From Sulfuritalea sp. (GTDB lineage: Bacteria; Pseudomonadota; Gammaproteobacteria; Burkholderiales; Rhodocyclaceae), in contig JADJVS010000014.1 of the NCBI GenBank assembly GCA_016710465.1, forward strand, positions 992,001 through 1,056,000: DNA of 64,000 bases, in the 5' to 3' direction. Made by a program: the position numbers and the translations under genes. Within the stretch, counting starts at the first letter, position 1, and each line of letters opens with the position of its first letter. The notes under the pieces were generated by a model. It saw only the letters and a list, made by a program, of their open reading frames with translations, did no database searches and had not been told where the DNA came from. Shown here piece by piece: positions 22,283-30,856 of the stretch.

Positions 22283-23092
22283 CTATGCGCGGTCGTTTGC
22301 AGGTTCGGTTTCCGGGGATTTCTCTCCTTTCGGTTTGGAAGAACGAGTTCGGCCAGGCTGCAGCCTGGCCGAACTCGTTTTGAAGCGCCAGGACTCATTG
22401 CCGGTCTCGACGATATGGCAATGATGGGTCAGCCGGTCCAGTAGCGCCGTCGTCATCTTGGCATCGCCAAACACACTGGCCCATTCGGTGAAGGACAGAT
22501 TGGTCGTGATCGCCACGCTGGTGTGCTCGTAGAGCTTTGAGAGCAGATGGAACAGCAAGGCGCCACCCGCCTGACTGAAGGGCAGATAGCCCAACTCGTC
22601 AAGAACGACCAGATCGACGTACATCATGCGATAGGCGAGCTGCCCCTGCCGGCCGCTGGCTTTCTCATGTTCCAGCGCATTGACGAGTTCCACCGTCGAG
22701 AAGAAGCGGACACGGCGCCCCTGCTTCTGGATCGCCTCGATGCCGATGGCGGTGGCCAGATGCGTCTTCCCGGTCCCGGGGCCGCCGATGAAGACGATAT
22801 TGTGCGCGGCTTCGATGAATTCGCCGCCATGCAGGCGCTGGATCAGTGCTGCGTCCACACGCGACTGGGTGAAGTCAAAGCCGGCCAGATCCCGATGTGC
22901 CGGAAACTTGGCCGCCGTCATCTGGTAGGCAATCGAGCGGACCTCACGCTCCGCCGATTCTGCCGCCAGCAACTCGTTCATCCAGGCTTCCGGGGGCAGA
23001 TCGCTGTGCCGTGCCTTGGCCATCAGTTCCGGCCAGCACTGCGCCATGCCGTGCAGCTTGAGCGCCTTCAGGCGCGCCATGAGTTCAACGGA
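22283..23092 (-). CDS. istB: IS21 helper ATPase IstB
   Basis: 269 residues from the start MSVELMARLKALKLHGMA. This is an AAA+ DnaC-like ATPase that assists IstA in target selection. Walker A GGPGTGKTHLATAIG, Walker B LVVLDELGYLPFS, sensor ITTNLSFTEWASVFGD and LLDRLTHHCHIVETG are present. The gene overlaps the end of istA, the usual arrangement. The last about 25 residues (from TSSARLQPG) are encoded partly by a 38-bp palindrome and do not look like a normal IstB tail. Confidence 0.93.
   Translation of the reverse strand, partial: SVELMARLKALKLHGMAQCWPELMAKARHSDLPPEAWMNELLAAESAEREVRSIAYQMTAAKFPAHRDLAGFDFTQSRVDAALIQRLHGGEFIEAAHNIVFIGGPGTGKTHLATAIGIEAIQKQGRRVRFFSTVELVNALEHEKASGRQGQLAYRMMYVDLVVLDELGYLPFSQAGGALLFHLLSKLYEHTSVAITTNLSFTEWASVFGDAKMTTALLDRLTHHCHIVETGNESWRFKTSSARLQPGRTRSSKPKGEKSPETEPANDRA
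22342..22379. repeat. Perfect 38-bp palindrome inside istB
   Basis: AACGAGTTCGGCCAGGCTG is followed at once by its exact reverse complement. There is no loop, so as DNA it is a perfect inverted repeat of 19 bp arms. In mRNA it would form a strong hairpin near the istB 3-prime end. Confidence 0.9.
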
Positions 23093-24595
23093 CATCACCG
23101 GCCTCCATGCGCAGATGGTCATAGCGATGGACATTGGCCACCGGCTCTTCGCTGACCGACAGTGGCGTCTCGATAGCCGGTGGCGTCATGGCCTGTCCCT
23201 TGAGCCGCGCCAGCACGTTCAACACATGCTCGCCGCTCGGACGTCCGGATTCGAGTGCCAGTTCGGCGGCAACCACCACGCCGTCCAGGCCATGCCGCGG
23301 GATGGCAGCCAGGACGTCGGCCATCACCCGGTCGCCGCCCGTCTGTTTGAGCAGATGCCGCTGCAAGACCAGCAAGGGTTCGGGCATGTCGGCAAAGGGC
23401 GCGCCGTTCCTGAGCGCGCCGGGTTTGCGCTCGATCACGCCGATGTAATGCCGGAAGTCGTAATAGGTCTGGTGCCGCTCGAAACTGCGTTCATGCCGGG
23501 CGACCTCGACGCCGTCGGCCACCAGGCGGAGTTCGGCCGGATAGATGCGCAGACTGATGACGCGGTGGGCGCAGTCGCTGGGAACGCTGTAGCGGTTGCG
23601 CTGGAAATGAATCAGGGCGGTGCTCGATACCCGGATCGGCTTCTCGACGTAGCCGTCAAAGGGTCGCGGGTTGGGCATCATCTGCAATTGCTCGTCCTGG
23701 AGCAGGTCGGCAAGGGTCAGTTCCGGCCATTCGGGATGCGCCATCGCCTCCCAGGCCGTCCTGCATTCCTGGCCGACCCAGTCGTTGAGTTCCTCCAGGT
23801 TGGCCCAGCGTCGCTCGCCGGCGGCCTGCCAGATCTGCCGACGCCGATCCTGGACGTTCTTCTCGACGATGCCTTTCTCCCAACCGGCGGCCCGGTTGCA
23901 GAATTCCGGGTCGAACAGGTAATGGCCACACATGGCGAAGAAGCGCGGATTGACGTCGCGTTCCTTGCCGCGCCCACCTTGTCGACGGCGGTCTTCATAT
24001 TGTCGTAGATGCCGCGGCGCGGAATGCCATTGAAGGCGGCAAAGGCCCGGGCATGGGCGTCGAACAGCATTTCGTGGCTTTGCCCGGGGTAGGCGGTCAT
24101 CCAGAAGGCACGGCTGGCGCACAGCTTGGTATGGGCGACTTCCAGCCGCCGCCGCAGTCCGCCGACGAAGACGTACTCGACGCTCCAGTCGAACTGAAAG
24201 GCTTCACCCAGCGCGAAGGTCAGCGGGACGTAGGCACTTCGCTTCGGGCTGGCGGCGGCTTCTTCCTTCCAGCGCCGGACGAAGTGGCTGACCCGGTTGT
24301 AGCTGCCGGGGTAGCCTTGGGCGCGAATCGCCTGATAGAGCACTTTCGCGGTCCGTCGCTCCCGTTTGAGGCGATGGCTGTCGCCCTGCAACCATTGCCG
24401 CAGTTGATCCGCCCACGGATCGACGATGCTCTTGACCTGTTTCTCGGGATACTTCGGCTCGGTCACATCGACCTGCCGCAGCCAGTGCCGTATGGTGTTT
24501 CTCGATAATCCGGTGCGCCGTGCAATCTCTCTCAGCGGTACTCCGTCGCGGATGTGCATCCGCCTGATCTTGGCCAACATGCCCACGTTGATCAC
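23085..24595 (-). pseudogene. istA: IS21 transposase IstA, frameshifted
   Basis: The frame from 24595 has the N-terminal HTH (VPLREIARRTGLSRNTIRHW), FQFDWSVEYVFVGG with the first Asp, and GIYDNMKTAVDKV with the second Asp. It then derails. A second frame from about 23978 continues RGKERDVNPRFFAMCGHYLF, WEKGIVEKNV with the catalytic Glu, and the C-terminal VEKPIRVSSTALIHFQRNRY part to 23085. A one-base deletion around 23970-23977 accounts for it. The element therefore probably cannot transpose on its own. Confidence 0.88.
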
Positions 24596-24714
24596 TCCTG
24601 TTGCCCCTGCTCAAAATCTCGCAGGGTAGCCAATCAAGGTGGGTCAAATTTCGATGGAAATTACGCCAGCGGGTGGGTCAATTGTGGACGGTCGTCAACA
24701 CCCTGGCCCCAATT

Positions 24715-24745
24715 AGCCGTATCACCAGCGCCGACTCCCGGCGCC
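24715..24745 (+). repeat. Dispersed repeat copy next to the IS21 element
   Basis: GCCGTATCACCAGCGCCGAC then TCCCGGCGCC, 15 bp after the IS end and upstream of the SRPBCC gene. One base differs from the core. Confidence 0.65.
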
Positions 24746-24811
24746 CATCCGCGCCTGCTCCGGGTGTAGGCTTTGCTCCCCAATCCGACGGACGAGAGAA
24801 GGAGGCCAACC

Positions 24812-25258
24812 ATGCCCAGCGGAACCGTCACCCTGCATCGCGTGCTGCGCGCGCCGCCCGAGCGCATCTACCGCGCCTTTCTCGATGCCGACGCCATGGC
24901 CAAGTGGCTGCCGCCGCACGGCTTCACCGGCAAGGTGCATCACCTAGATGCGCGCGTCGGCGGCAGCTACCGGATGTCCTTCACCAACTTCGCCACGGGC
25001 GACAGCCATGCCTTCGGCGGGCAGTACCTGGAACTGGTGCCCTTCGAGCGCATCCGGCACAGCGACGGCTTCGACAATCCCGGCCTGCCGGGGATGATGG
25101 TGACGACCATCGTCCTGCGTGCCGTGTCCTGCGGCACGGACGTCCGCATCGTGCAGGAAGGCATTCCCGAGGCGATCCCGACCGAGGCCTGTTATCTCGG
25201 CTGGCAGGAATCCCTGCTGCTGCTGGCCCAGTTGGTCGAGGCCGAGATCCCTGGCTAG
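24812..25258 (+). CDS. SRPBCC/AHSA1-domain protein
   Basis: 148 residues from ATG 24812, with AAGGAGG 7 bases upstream. The fold marks of the AHSA1 (activator of Hsp90 ATPase homologue) branch are VLRAPPERIYRAFLDADAMA, KWLPPHGFTGKVHHLDARVG, GGSYRMSFTNFATGDSH and the C-terminal GWQESLLLLAQLVEAEIPG. Such proteins bind small hydrophobic ligands; the ligand here is unknown. It is the first chromosomal gene beyond the integron/IS region and converges on folA. Confidence 0.88.
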   Translation: MPSGTVTLHRVLRAPPERIYRAFLDADAMAKWLPPHGFTGKVHHLDARVGGSYRMSFTNFATGDSHAFGGQYLELVPFERIRHSDGFDNPGLPGMMVTTIVLRAVSCGTDVRIVQEGIPEAIPTEACYLGWQESLLLLAQLVEAEIPG

Positions 25259-25291
25259 GCTTGGCGGTCGGCGGGCGGGCGACTCGCTGCG

Positions 25292-25789
25292 CTAGCGGAT
25301 GCGCTGCCAGGTGACGAAGGCGTAGGCCAAGCCGTCGCCGTCGGCATGCGCTTCGCGCGCCACCTCCCGCCACTGCGCCGAATCGCGCGCGGGAAACCAG
25401 GTGTCGCCGGCGAAGTCGGCGTCGATTTCGGTGAGCTGCAGGCGGTCGGCCAGCGCCAGCGCGGCGCGGTAGAGTTCGGCGCCGCCGATGACGAATGCTT
25501 CGCTGCCCGCGGCCGCCGCCATGGCGTCCGGCAGCGAGGTGACGACGCTGGCGCCGGGCGCGCCATAGCCGGCATTGCGCGTGACGACGATGTTCCGGCG
25601 CCCGGGCAGGGGGCGAAACTTCTCGGGCAGGGACTCCCAGGTCTTGCGCCCCATGATCACGGTGTGGCCCGTGGTCAGCGCCTTGAAGTGCCTGAGGTCG
25701 GCGGGCAGGTGCCAGGGCAGGGCGTTGTCCTTGCCAATGATGCCGTTGCGGGCGACGGCGGCGATCAGCGTCAGCGTGGGTTTGGGCAT
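25292..25789 (-). CDS. folA: Dihydrofolate reductase
   Basis: 165 residues, standard length. It reduces dihydrofolate with NADPH. Motifs are LIAAVARNGIIGKDNALPWH, LPADLRHFKALT, TVIMGRKTWESLP, FVIGGAELYRAAL and DTWFPARD. It starts 5 bp after glgA and is thus last in the glycogen gene series. Its usual partner thyA is 16.5 kb away, next to glucokinase. Confidence 0.96.
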   Translation of the reverse strand: MPKPTLTLIAAVARNGIIGKDNALPWHLPADLRHFKALTTGHTVIMGRKTWESLPEKFRPLPGRRNIVVTRNAGYGAPGASVVTSLPDAMAAAAGSEAFVIGGAELYRAALALADRLQLTEIDADFAGDTWFPARDSAQWREVAREAHADGDGLAYAFVTWQRIR

Positions 25790-25794
25790 CGTCG

Positions 25795-27231
25795 TCAGTC
25801 CAGCAGTTTTTTGTAAAGCGCGATGTAATGGCCGGCGGATTCGGCCCAGCTTGAGTCGCGCGCCATGCCGTGCTTTTGCAGCTTGCGCCAGAGCACCGGG
25901 TCGCGGAAGGCGGCGACGGCGCGGCGCAGGGCGTCGAGCAGGGCCTCGGCGGTCGGCGGGCCAAAGACGAAGCCGTTGCCGTGGCGCTCGTCGGCGGCGT
26001 CGATCACGGTGTCGGCCAGGCCGCCGGTGGCGCGCACCACGGGCGGCGTGCCGTAGCGCAGGCTGTACATCTGGTTGAGGCCGCAGGGCTCGAAGCGCGA
26101 GGGCATGACGAAGATGTCGGCGCCCGCCTCGATGCGGTGGGCGAAGCCTTCGTCAAAGCCGATGCGCACCGCGCAGCGGCCGGGATGGCGGTGGGCGAAG
26201 GCGCTCCAGCCATGCTCCAGCGCGTGGGCGCCGCTGCCCAGCACCACGATCTGTGCCGGCAGGTCGATGGTCTTCTGGGCGATGGCAAGAAACAGGTCCA
26301 GTCCCTTCTGCTCGGTGAGGCGGCTCACCACGGCCAGCAGCGGCAAGTCGGCGCGCACTTCGAGGCCGACCTCCTCCTGCAGCCTGGCCTTGTTGATCGC
26401 CTTGTCATCGATCCGGCGCGGGCCGTAGTGCCTGGGCAGGTGGCGGTCGCGCAGCGGATCCCAGTCGCGCGTGTCGATGCCGTTGAGGATGCCGGTCAGG
26501 TCGCTGGCGCGATGCCGCAGCAGGCCGGCCAGGCCCATGCCCTCGGCATCGGTCTGGATCTCGCGGGCGTAGGTCGGGCTCACCGTGCTGATCGCGGTGG
26601 CATGCTGCAGGCCGGCCTTGAGGAAGGACAGGTAGCCGTGGTACTCGACGCCGTGCATGCTCCAGGCCGCGTCGGGCAGGCCGAGTTCGAACAGCGAGGC
26701 ATGGTCGAAGAGCCCCTGGAAGGCCAGGTTGTGCACGGTCAGCAGCGACTTTGCCGGGCGTTCGGCGCGATAGGCAAGGTAGGCCGGCGCCATCCCGGTC
26801 TGCCAGTCGTTGCAATGGATGATGTCCGGCATCCAGTTGAGGGTGCTGGCTTCCGAGCCCAGCCACGCGGCGACGCGCGAGAGCAGGCCGAAGCGCAGGT
26901 GGTTGTCGAGCCAGTCGCGGCCTTCGGGGCCGAGGTAGGGGTTGCCGGGGCGGTCGTAATAGTGGCCATAGTCGAGCAGCAGGAGCGGCGTGCCGTCGGG
27001 CGTCAGGGCCTGGCGCAGGCTCGGCGTTGGCAGCAGACCGCCCAGCCAGTGCGGTCGGGCGATCTCGGTGGCACCCGGGAAGGCCTGCAGCAGCGCCGGG
27101 TAGGCTGGCACCAGCACGCGAACGTCATGGCCGATGGAGCGCAGCGCCGCCGGTAGCGCACCGGAGACGTCGCCCAGGCCGCCGGTCTTGACCCAGGGGG
27201 CCATCTCCGATGTGGCAAAAAGAACCTTCAT
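25795..27231 (-). CDS. glgA: Glycogen synthase (ADP-glucose)
   Basis: 478 residues from ATG 27231 (MKVLFATSEMAPWVKTGG); upstream open frame overlaps the TPR gene and is not used. GT5 family. KTGGLGDVSGALP binds ADP-glucose, HCNDWQTGMAPAYL and NLAFQGLFD are conserved, and the C-terminal EPCGLNQMYSLRYGTPPVV and ATGGLADTV carry the catalytic Glu region. It extends alpha-1,4 chains from ADP-glucose made by GlgC. Four bp follow the TPR gene, and folA follows after 5 bp. Confidence 0.97.
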   Translation of the reverse strand: MKVLFATSEMAPWVKTGGLGDVSGALPAALRSIGHDVRVLVPAYPALLQAFPGATEIARPHWLGGLLPTPSLRQALTPDGTPLLLLDYGHYYDRPGNPYLGPEGRDWLDNHLRFGLLSRVAAWLGSEASTLNWMPDIIHCNDWQTGMAPAYLAYRAERPAKSLLTVHNLAFQGLFDHASLFELGLPDAAWSMHGVEYHGYLSFLKAGLQHATAISTVSPTYAREIQTDAEGMGLAGLLRHRASDLTGILNGIDTRDWDPLRDRHLPRHYGPRRIDDKAINKARLQEEVGLEVRADLPLLAVVSRLTEQKGLDLFLAIAQKTIDLPAQIVVLGSGAHALEHGWSAFAHRHPGRCAVRIGFDEGFAHRIEAGADIFVMPSRFEPCGLNQMYSLRYGTPPVVRATGGLADTVIDAADERHGNGFVFGPPTAEALLDALRRAVAAFRDPVLWRKLQKHGMARDSSWAESAGHYIALYKKLLD

Positions 27232-27235
27232 CGTG

Positions 27236-29203
27236 CTACCTGCTCCTGTCTTGTCGCCACTCCTGCAATGCCGCAACAAGGCGGCTGACAACGCCCTCCC
27301 AGTCGCCGGCGCTATCTTGCCTGAAAAGTCTCGCCACGCCCGGATACCATGGCGAGTCCTCGCGATCGAGCAGCCAGCGCCAGTCGGTTCCGGTCTTCGG
27401 CAGCAAGACCCAGGTCGCCGTTCCTGATGCCGCCGCCAGATGAGCGCTCGATGTATCGACGGATATGACGAGATCAAGCTGGCCGACGATCGCCGCCGTA
27501 TCCGCGAAATCGGCGATATCGGTTCCGAGGTGAAGCAGCGGCCGGTCGGGCAAGGAATCAAGCGCCTCGTTCTCGCCTTCACCCTTTTGCAGACTGACAA
27601 AGCGGATGTCGGGCACGGACCACAAGGGAGCGAGTGTGGCAAGGCCCGGCAGTGAGCGCGCCGGGTCATTCTCGTGCCGCGGATTTCCACCCCAGACGAG
27701 GCCGACGCGAAGTCCTGGTGCGCCAAGGCGTGGCTTCCACCTGGCAACAAGCTCGGGGTTCGCCTTGAGATAGGGGAGCGACGCCGGAATACTGTCCAGC
27801 CTTGTCCCAAAGCGCAGGGGCAGGCTCATCAGGGGACACCACCCATCGAACTCGTCGGCCATTCGCGATTGCCAGTCCTCCTTGCAGATCACCTGATCGG
27901 CGAATCCCTGGTGCTCGAACAGGGCTTTGGTTTCCGGCTTGCAGGCCAGCGTCAGGTGGCGCACGCCCTTGCTCCGGAGCAGGGGAAGGTATCGAACGAA
28001 CTGGATCTCATCCCCGAAGCCTCCCTCCGACCAGGCAAGCACACGCTTTCCGCCCAGATCATCACCGCGCCAAAGATCGGGCATCGCATGAGCGGTGGAA
28101 ATCGCCGAGGTCTCGACGAGAAACACTTTCGAGTTGCCGGCAATGTCGCCGGGTCCAAGGCGAACCTCGTAGGCCTGCCAGCCCGCCTCGTAGCGTCCAA
28201 GCGCGAGCAACATGAGGGCCAGGTTCCAGCGGGCATCGCGGTTCCGGCCATCACGGGCAAGCTCGCGCCGAAAGGCATGTTCGGCGTCGGCATGGCGTTG
28301 CATTGCATGCAGCACCCCTCCCAGGTTGTTCCATGCCATGGGGAAGCCCGGGTCCAGTCGAATTGCCTCGCGAAAATGCGATTCGGCTTCTGCCAGGCGT
28401 GCCTGGTGCCAGCGAAGGTTGCCAAGCCCGAAGCGCAACGAAGCAGAGTCGCCGCCGACCCTGAGAGCATGCGCGTAGTCTGCTTCGGCTTCCTCGATGC
28501 GCCGGCATTCCAGCAGCAGGTTGGCACGGTTGAGCAGCGCGTTCGGGTTGTCAGGATGTGTCTCCAGAACCTTGGCATAAGCCGCGAAGGCCTCATCCGG
28601 ACGGTGGAGTTTGGCAACAGCCAAGCCAAGGTTGCACAGCGCATCGACGTTATCCGGGTGAAATGACAGCGCACGCCGGCAGGCGTCTTCGGCTTCTTCG
28701 TATTTTCCTTGCCCGATCCGCGCGGCAGCGAGCGCAGCGCAGGCGCCATGGGGGCTGGATGTGTGGCGGATCAGGTCCAGCAGGATGCCCTCGCTTTCGG
28801 GCCAGCGGCGCTGGAAAATCAATACCCGCGCCAGATTGAACCGGGCGTTCGAATAGTCCGGACGAATGGCAATGGCGCTGCGATAGGCGGCTTCCGCATC
28901 ACCCGGGCGCTGTGTCGCCGCTAACAGGTTTCCAAGGTTGTTCCATCCTTCGGGAAAATTCGGTTGGATGGCCAGTGCGCGCCGGTAGGCCGCTTCGGCG
29001 GCGGCAGAATCGCCAAGACGCATCGCACAAAGCCCCTTGTTGTTGAGGAGTCCGAAGTGATCGGGGTTCAATGTCAGTCCGCGCTCAATCGTCGCCATTG
29101 CTTCGCTTGGCCGGCCGGCGCGAAAATGCTCGACCGCGTCATGGGTCAGGGCGGTGATCTCCGGCTCTGACGAGCCGCCAGGATGCTCGTTGGCCGCCCC
29201 CAC
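27236..29203 (-). CDS. TPR protein with C-terminal glycosyltransferase-like domain
   Basis: 655 residues. About eight to nine tetratricopeptide repeats cover residues 15-330, with repeated units such as PNFPEGWNNLGNLLAATQRP and PGFPMAWNNLGGVLHAMQRH. The C-terminal part (about 370-640) has RVGLVWGGNPRHENDPARS, RFVSLQKGEG, QLDLVISVDTSSAHLAAASG and DWRWLLDREDSPWYPG, the pattern of GT9/GT41-like (OGT/SPINDLY-related) transferases in bacterial TPR proteins. It sits between pgi and glgA with 4-6 bp gaps, so it is co-transcribed with glycogen genes. Acceptor and sugar are unknown. Confidence 0.85.
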   Translation of the reverse strand: MGAANEHPGGSSEPEITALTHDAVEHFRAGRPSEAMATIERGLTLNPDHFGLLNNKGLCAMRLGDSAAAEAAYRRALAIQPNFPEGWNNLGNLLAATQRPGDAEAAYRSAIAIRPDYSNARFNLARVLIFQRRWPESEGILLDLIRHTSSPHGACAALAAARIGQGKYEEAEDACRRALSFHPDNVDALCNLGLAVAKLHRPDEAFAAYAKVLETHPDNPNALLNRANLLLECRRIEEAEADYAHALRVGGDSASLRFGLGNLRWHQARLAEAESHFREAIRLDPGFPMAWNNLGGVLHAMQRHADAEHAFRRELARDGRNRDARWNLALMLLALGRYEAGWQAYEVRLGPGDIAGNSKVFLVETSAISTAHAMPDLWRGDDLGGKRVLAWSEGGFGDEIQFVRYLPLLRSKGVRHLTLACKPETKALFEHQGFADQVICKEDWQSRMADEFDGWCPLMSLPLRFGTRLDSIPASLPYLKANPELVARWKPRLGAPGLRVGLVWGGNPRHENDPARSLPGLATLAPLWSVPDIRFVSLQKGEGENEALDSLPDRPLLHLGTDIADFADTAAIVGQLDLVISVDTSSAHLAAASGTATWVLLPKTGTDWRWLLDREDSPWYPGVARLFRQDSAGDWEGVVSRLVAALQEWRQDRSR

Positions 29204-29209
29204 GTCGCT

Positions 29210-30856
29210 TCAGGACCGCTTTGCGGCGGCGTGGCTCCAGGCAATCAGTCCGGTCGTGGAGCTGTCGAGCCCGGTGGCCGCCGCCCTGCCTTCGATGATC
29301 GGCAACAGCCGGCTGGCGAGCTGCTTGCCGTATTCGACGCCCCACTGGTCGAAGGGGTTGATGTCCCAGATCACGCTCTCGGCGAAGACCTTGTGTTCGT
29401 AAAGCGCGATCAGCGCGCCGAGGTTGTGGGGATCAAGGCGCGGCAGCAGCAGCGTGGTCGAGGGCTGGTTGCCGGGAAAGCTGCGGAAAGGCGCGAGGCG
29501 CGCCGCCTCGTCGGCGGCCATGCCGCCGGCCAGCAGTTCGGCGGTGGTTTCCGCCACGGTCCTGCCGCGCATCAGCGCCTCGCCCTGGGCGAAGCAGTTG
29601 GCCAGCAGCCTGGCATGGTGGCCGGGCAGGTCGAAGTCGGGCTCGCGGCAGGCGATGAACTCGCAGGGAATCAGGCGGCCGCCCTGGTGGATCAATTGGT
29701 AGAAGGCGTGCTGGCCGTTGGTGCCCGGTTCGCCCCAAAGGATGGGCGCCACGGCGTGGTCGAGCGGCTGACCCTGGCGATCCACCGGCTTGCCGTTCGA
29801 TTCCATTTCCAGTTGCTGCAGGTAGCGCGGCAGGAGGCCGAGCGACTGGCTGTAGGGTAGCAAGGCGCGTGTGTCGGCGCCGAGGAAATTGGTGTTCCAT
29901 ATTTCGAGCAGCGCCAGCAGGCCGGGCAGGTTTTGGTGCGGCGGCGCGGTGAAGAAGTGTTCGTCCATCGCATGCGCGCCGGCCAGCAGCTTTTCGAAAT
30001 TGTCGAAGCCGACAGCCAGCGCCAGCGGCAGTCCGATCGCCGACCACAGCGAATAGCGGCCGCCAACCCAGTCCCAGAAGGCGAAGGCATTGGCCGGGTC
30101 GATGCCGAAGCGGGCGACCTCCGCAAGGTTGGTCGACACGGCGACGAAGTGCCGCGCCACCGCTGCCTCGCCCAGCGCCTGCACCAGCCAGGCGCGCGCC
30201 GAGGCGGCGTTCTGCATGGTCTCCTGGGTGGTGAAGGTTTTGCTGGCGATGATGAACAGGGTGGTGCGCGGCTGCAGCGCGGCGAGCGTGGTGGCGAGGT
30301 CGGCGGCGTCGAGGTTGGCGACGTAATGCACGCGCAAATCGGGATGGCGGAAGGCCATCAGCGCCTGGGTCGCCATGCGCGGGCCGAGATCGGAGCCGCC
30401 AATGCCGATGTTGACCACGTCGCTGATCGGCTCGCCGGTGGCGCCGCGCCAATGGCGGCCGTGAACCTCGGCGCAGAAGCGGCGCACCTTTTCCAGCTCG
30501 GCGTGGACCGCCGGCATCACGTCCTGGCCGGCATGCAGGATGGGGCCTTTGCTGGCGGGGTGGCGCAGCGCGATGTGCAGCGCGGCGCGGCGCTCGGTGT
30601 GGTTGATCGCCTCGCCGTCGCGCATGCGCAGAATCCAGCCGGGCAGGTCGGCGGCCCGCCACAGGTCGGTCAGCAGGGACATTGCATCGGCATCGATGCG
30701 CTGTTTCGAGTAATCGAGCAGCCAGCCTTGCCAGCTCGTCGAGAGCGCGGTGAAGCGGCCATCGTCGGCGGCGAACAGGTCGCGCAGGTGGCGCCCGCGC
30801 AGGGTCTCGGCGGCGGCGCCGAGCCTGGACCAGATCGGGGCAATGGCAGGCTTCAT
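29210..30856 (-). CDS. pgi: Glucose-6-phosphate isomerase
   Basis: 548 residues from ATG 30856. It interconverts glucose-6-phosphate and fructose-6-phosphate. Signatures are GIGGSDLGPRMATQAL, FIIASKTFTTQETM, the FWDWVGGRYSLWSAIGLPLA motif, ESNGKPVD, LWGEPGTNGQHAFYQLIHQG and the C-terminal NPFDQWGVEYGKQLA. The ATG shares one base with the glgP stop (TGATG), giving translational coupling. It links glycogen carbon with glycolysis. Confidence 0.97.
   Translation of the reverse strand: MKPAIAPIWSRLGAAAETLRGRHLRDLFAADDGRFTALSTSWQGWLLDYSKQRIDADAMSLLTDLWRAADLPGWILRMRDGEAINHTERRAALHIALRHPASKGPILHAGQDVMPAVHAELEKVRRFCAEVHGRHWRGATGEPISDVVNIGIGGSDLGPRMATQALMAFRHPDLRVHYVANLDAADLATTLAALQPRTTLFIIASKTFTTQETMQNAASARAWLVQALGEAAVARHFVAVSTNLAEVARFGIDPANAFAFWDWVGGRYSLWSAIGLPLALAVGFDNFEKLLAGAHAMDEHFFTAPPHQNLPGLLALLEIWNTNFLGADTRALLPYSQSLGLLPRYLQQLEMESNGKPVDRQGQPLDHAVAPILWGEPGTNGQHAFYQLIHQGGRLIPCEFIACREPDFDLPGHHARLLANCFAQGEALMRGRTVAETTAELLAGGMAADEAARLAPFRSFPGNQPSTTLLLPRLDPHNLGALIALYEHKVFAESVIWDINPFDQWGVEYGKQLASRLLPIIEGRAAATGLDSSTTGLIAWSHAAAKRS

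Larger units (their letters stand above)
22210..24700 (-). mobile_element. IS21-type insertion sequence
   Basis: 2491 bp. The ends start TGTTG and match over the outer inverted repeat TGTTGN3ACCGTC...TGACCCA. A further repeat pair TTTCCATCTAAA/TTTCCATCGAAA lies inside, the multiple terminal repeats usual for IS21. It encodes istA (frameshifted) and istB on the minus strand. The flanks CCCTAGAG (left) and CCCTGGCC (right) show no clear target duplication, which fits a deletion or rearrangement next to the element. Confidence 0.88.

Noticed and set aside
22210..24700. Target-site duplication flanking the IS21 element
   Set aside because: CCCTAGAG on the left and CCCTGGCC on the right share only CCCT in a different position relative to the ends.
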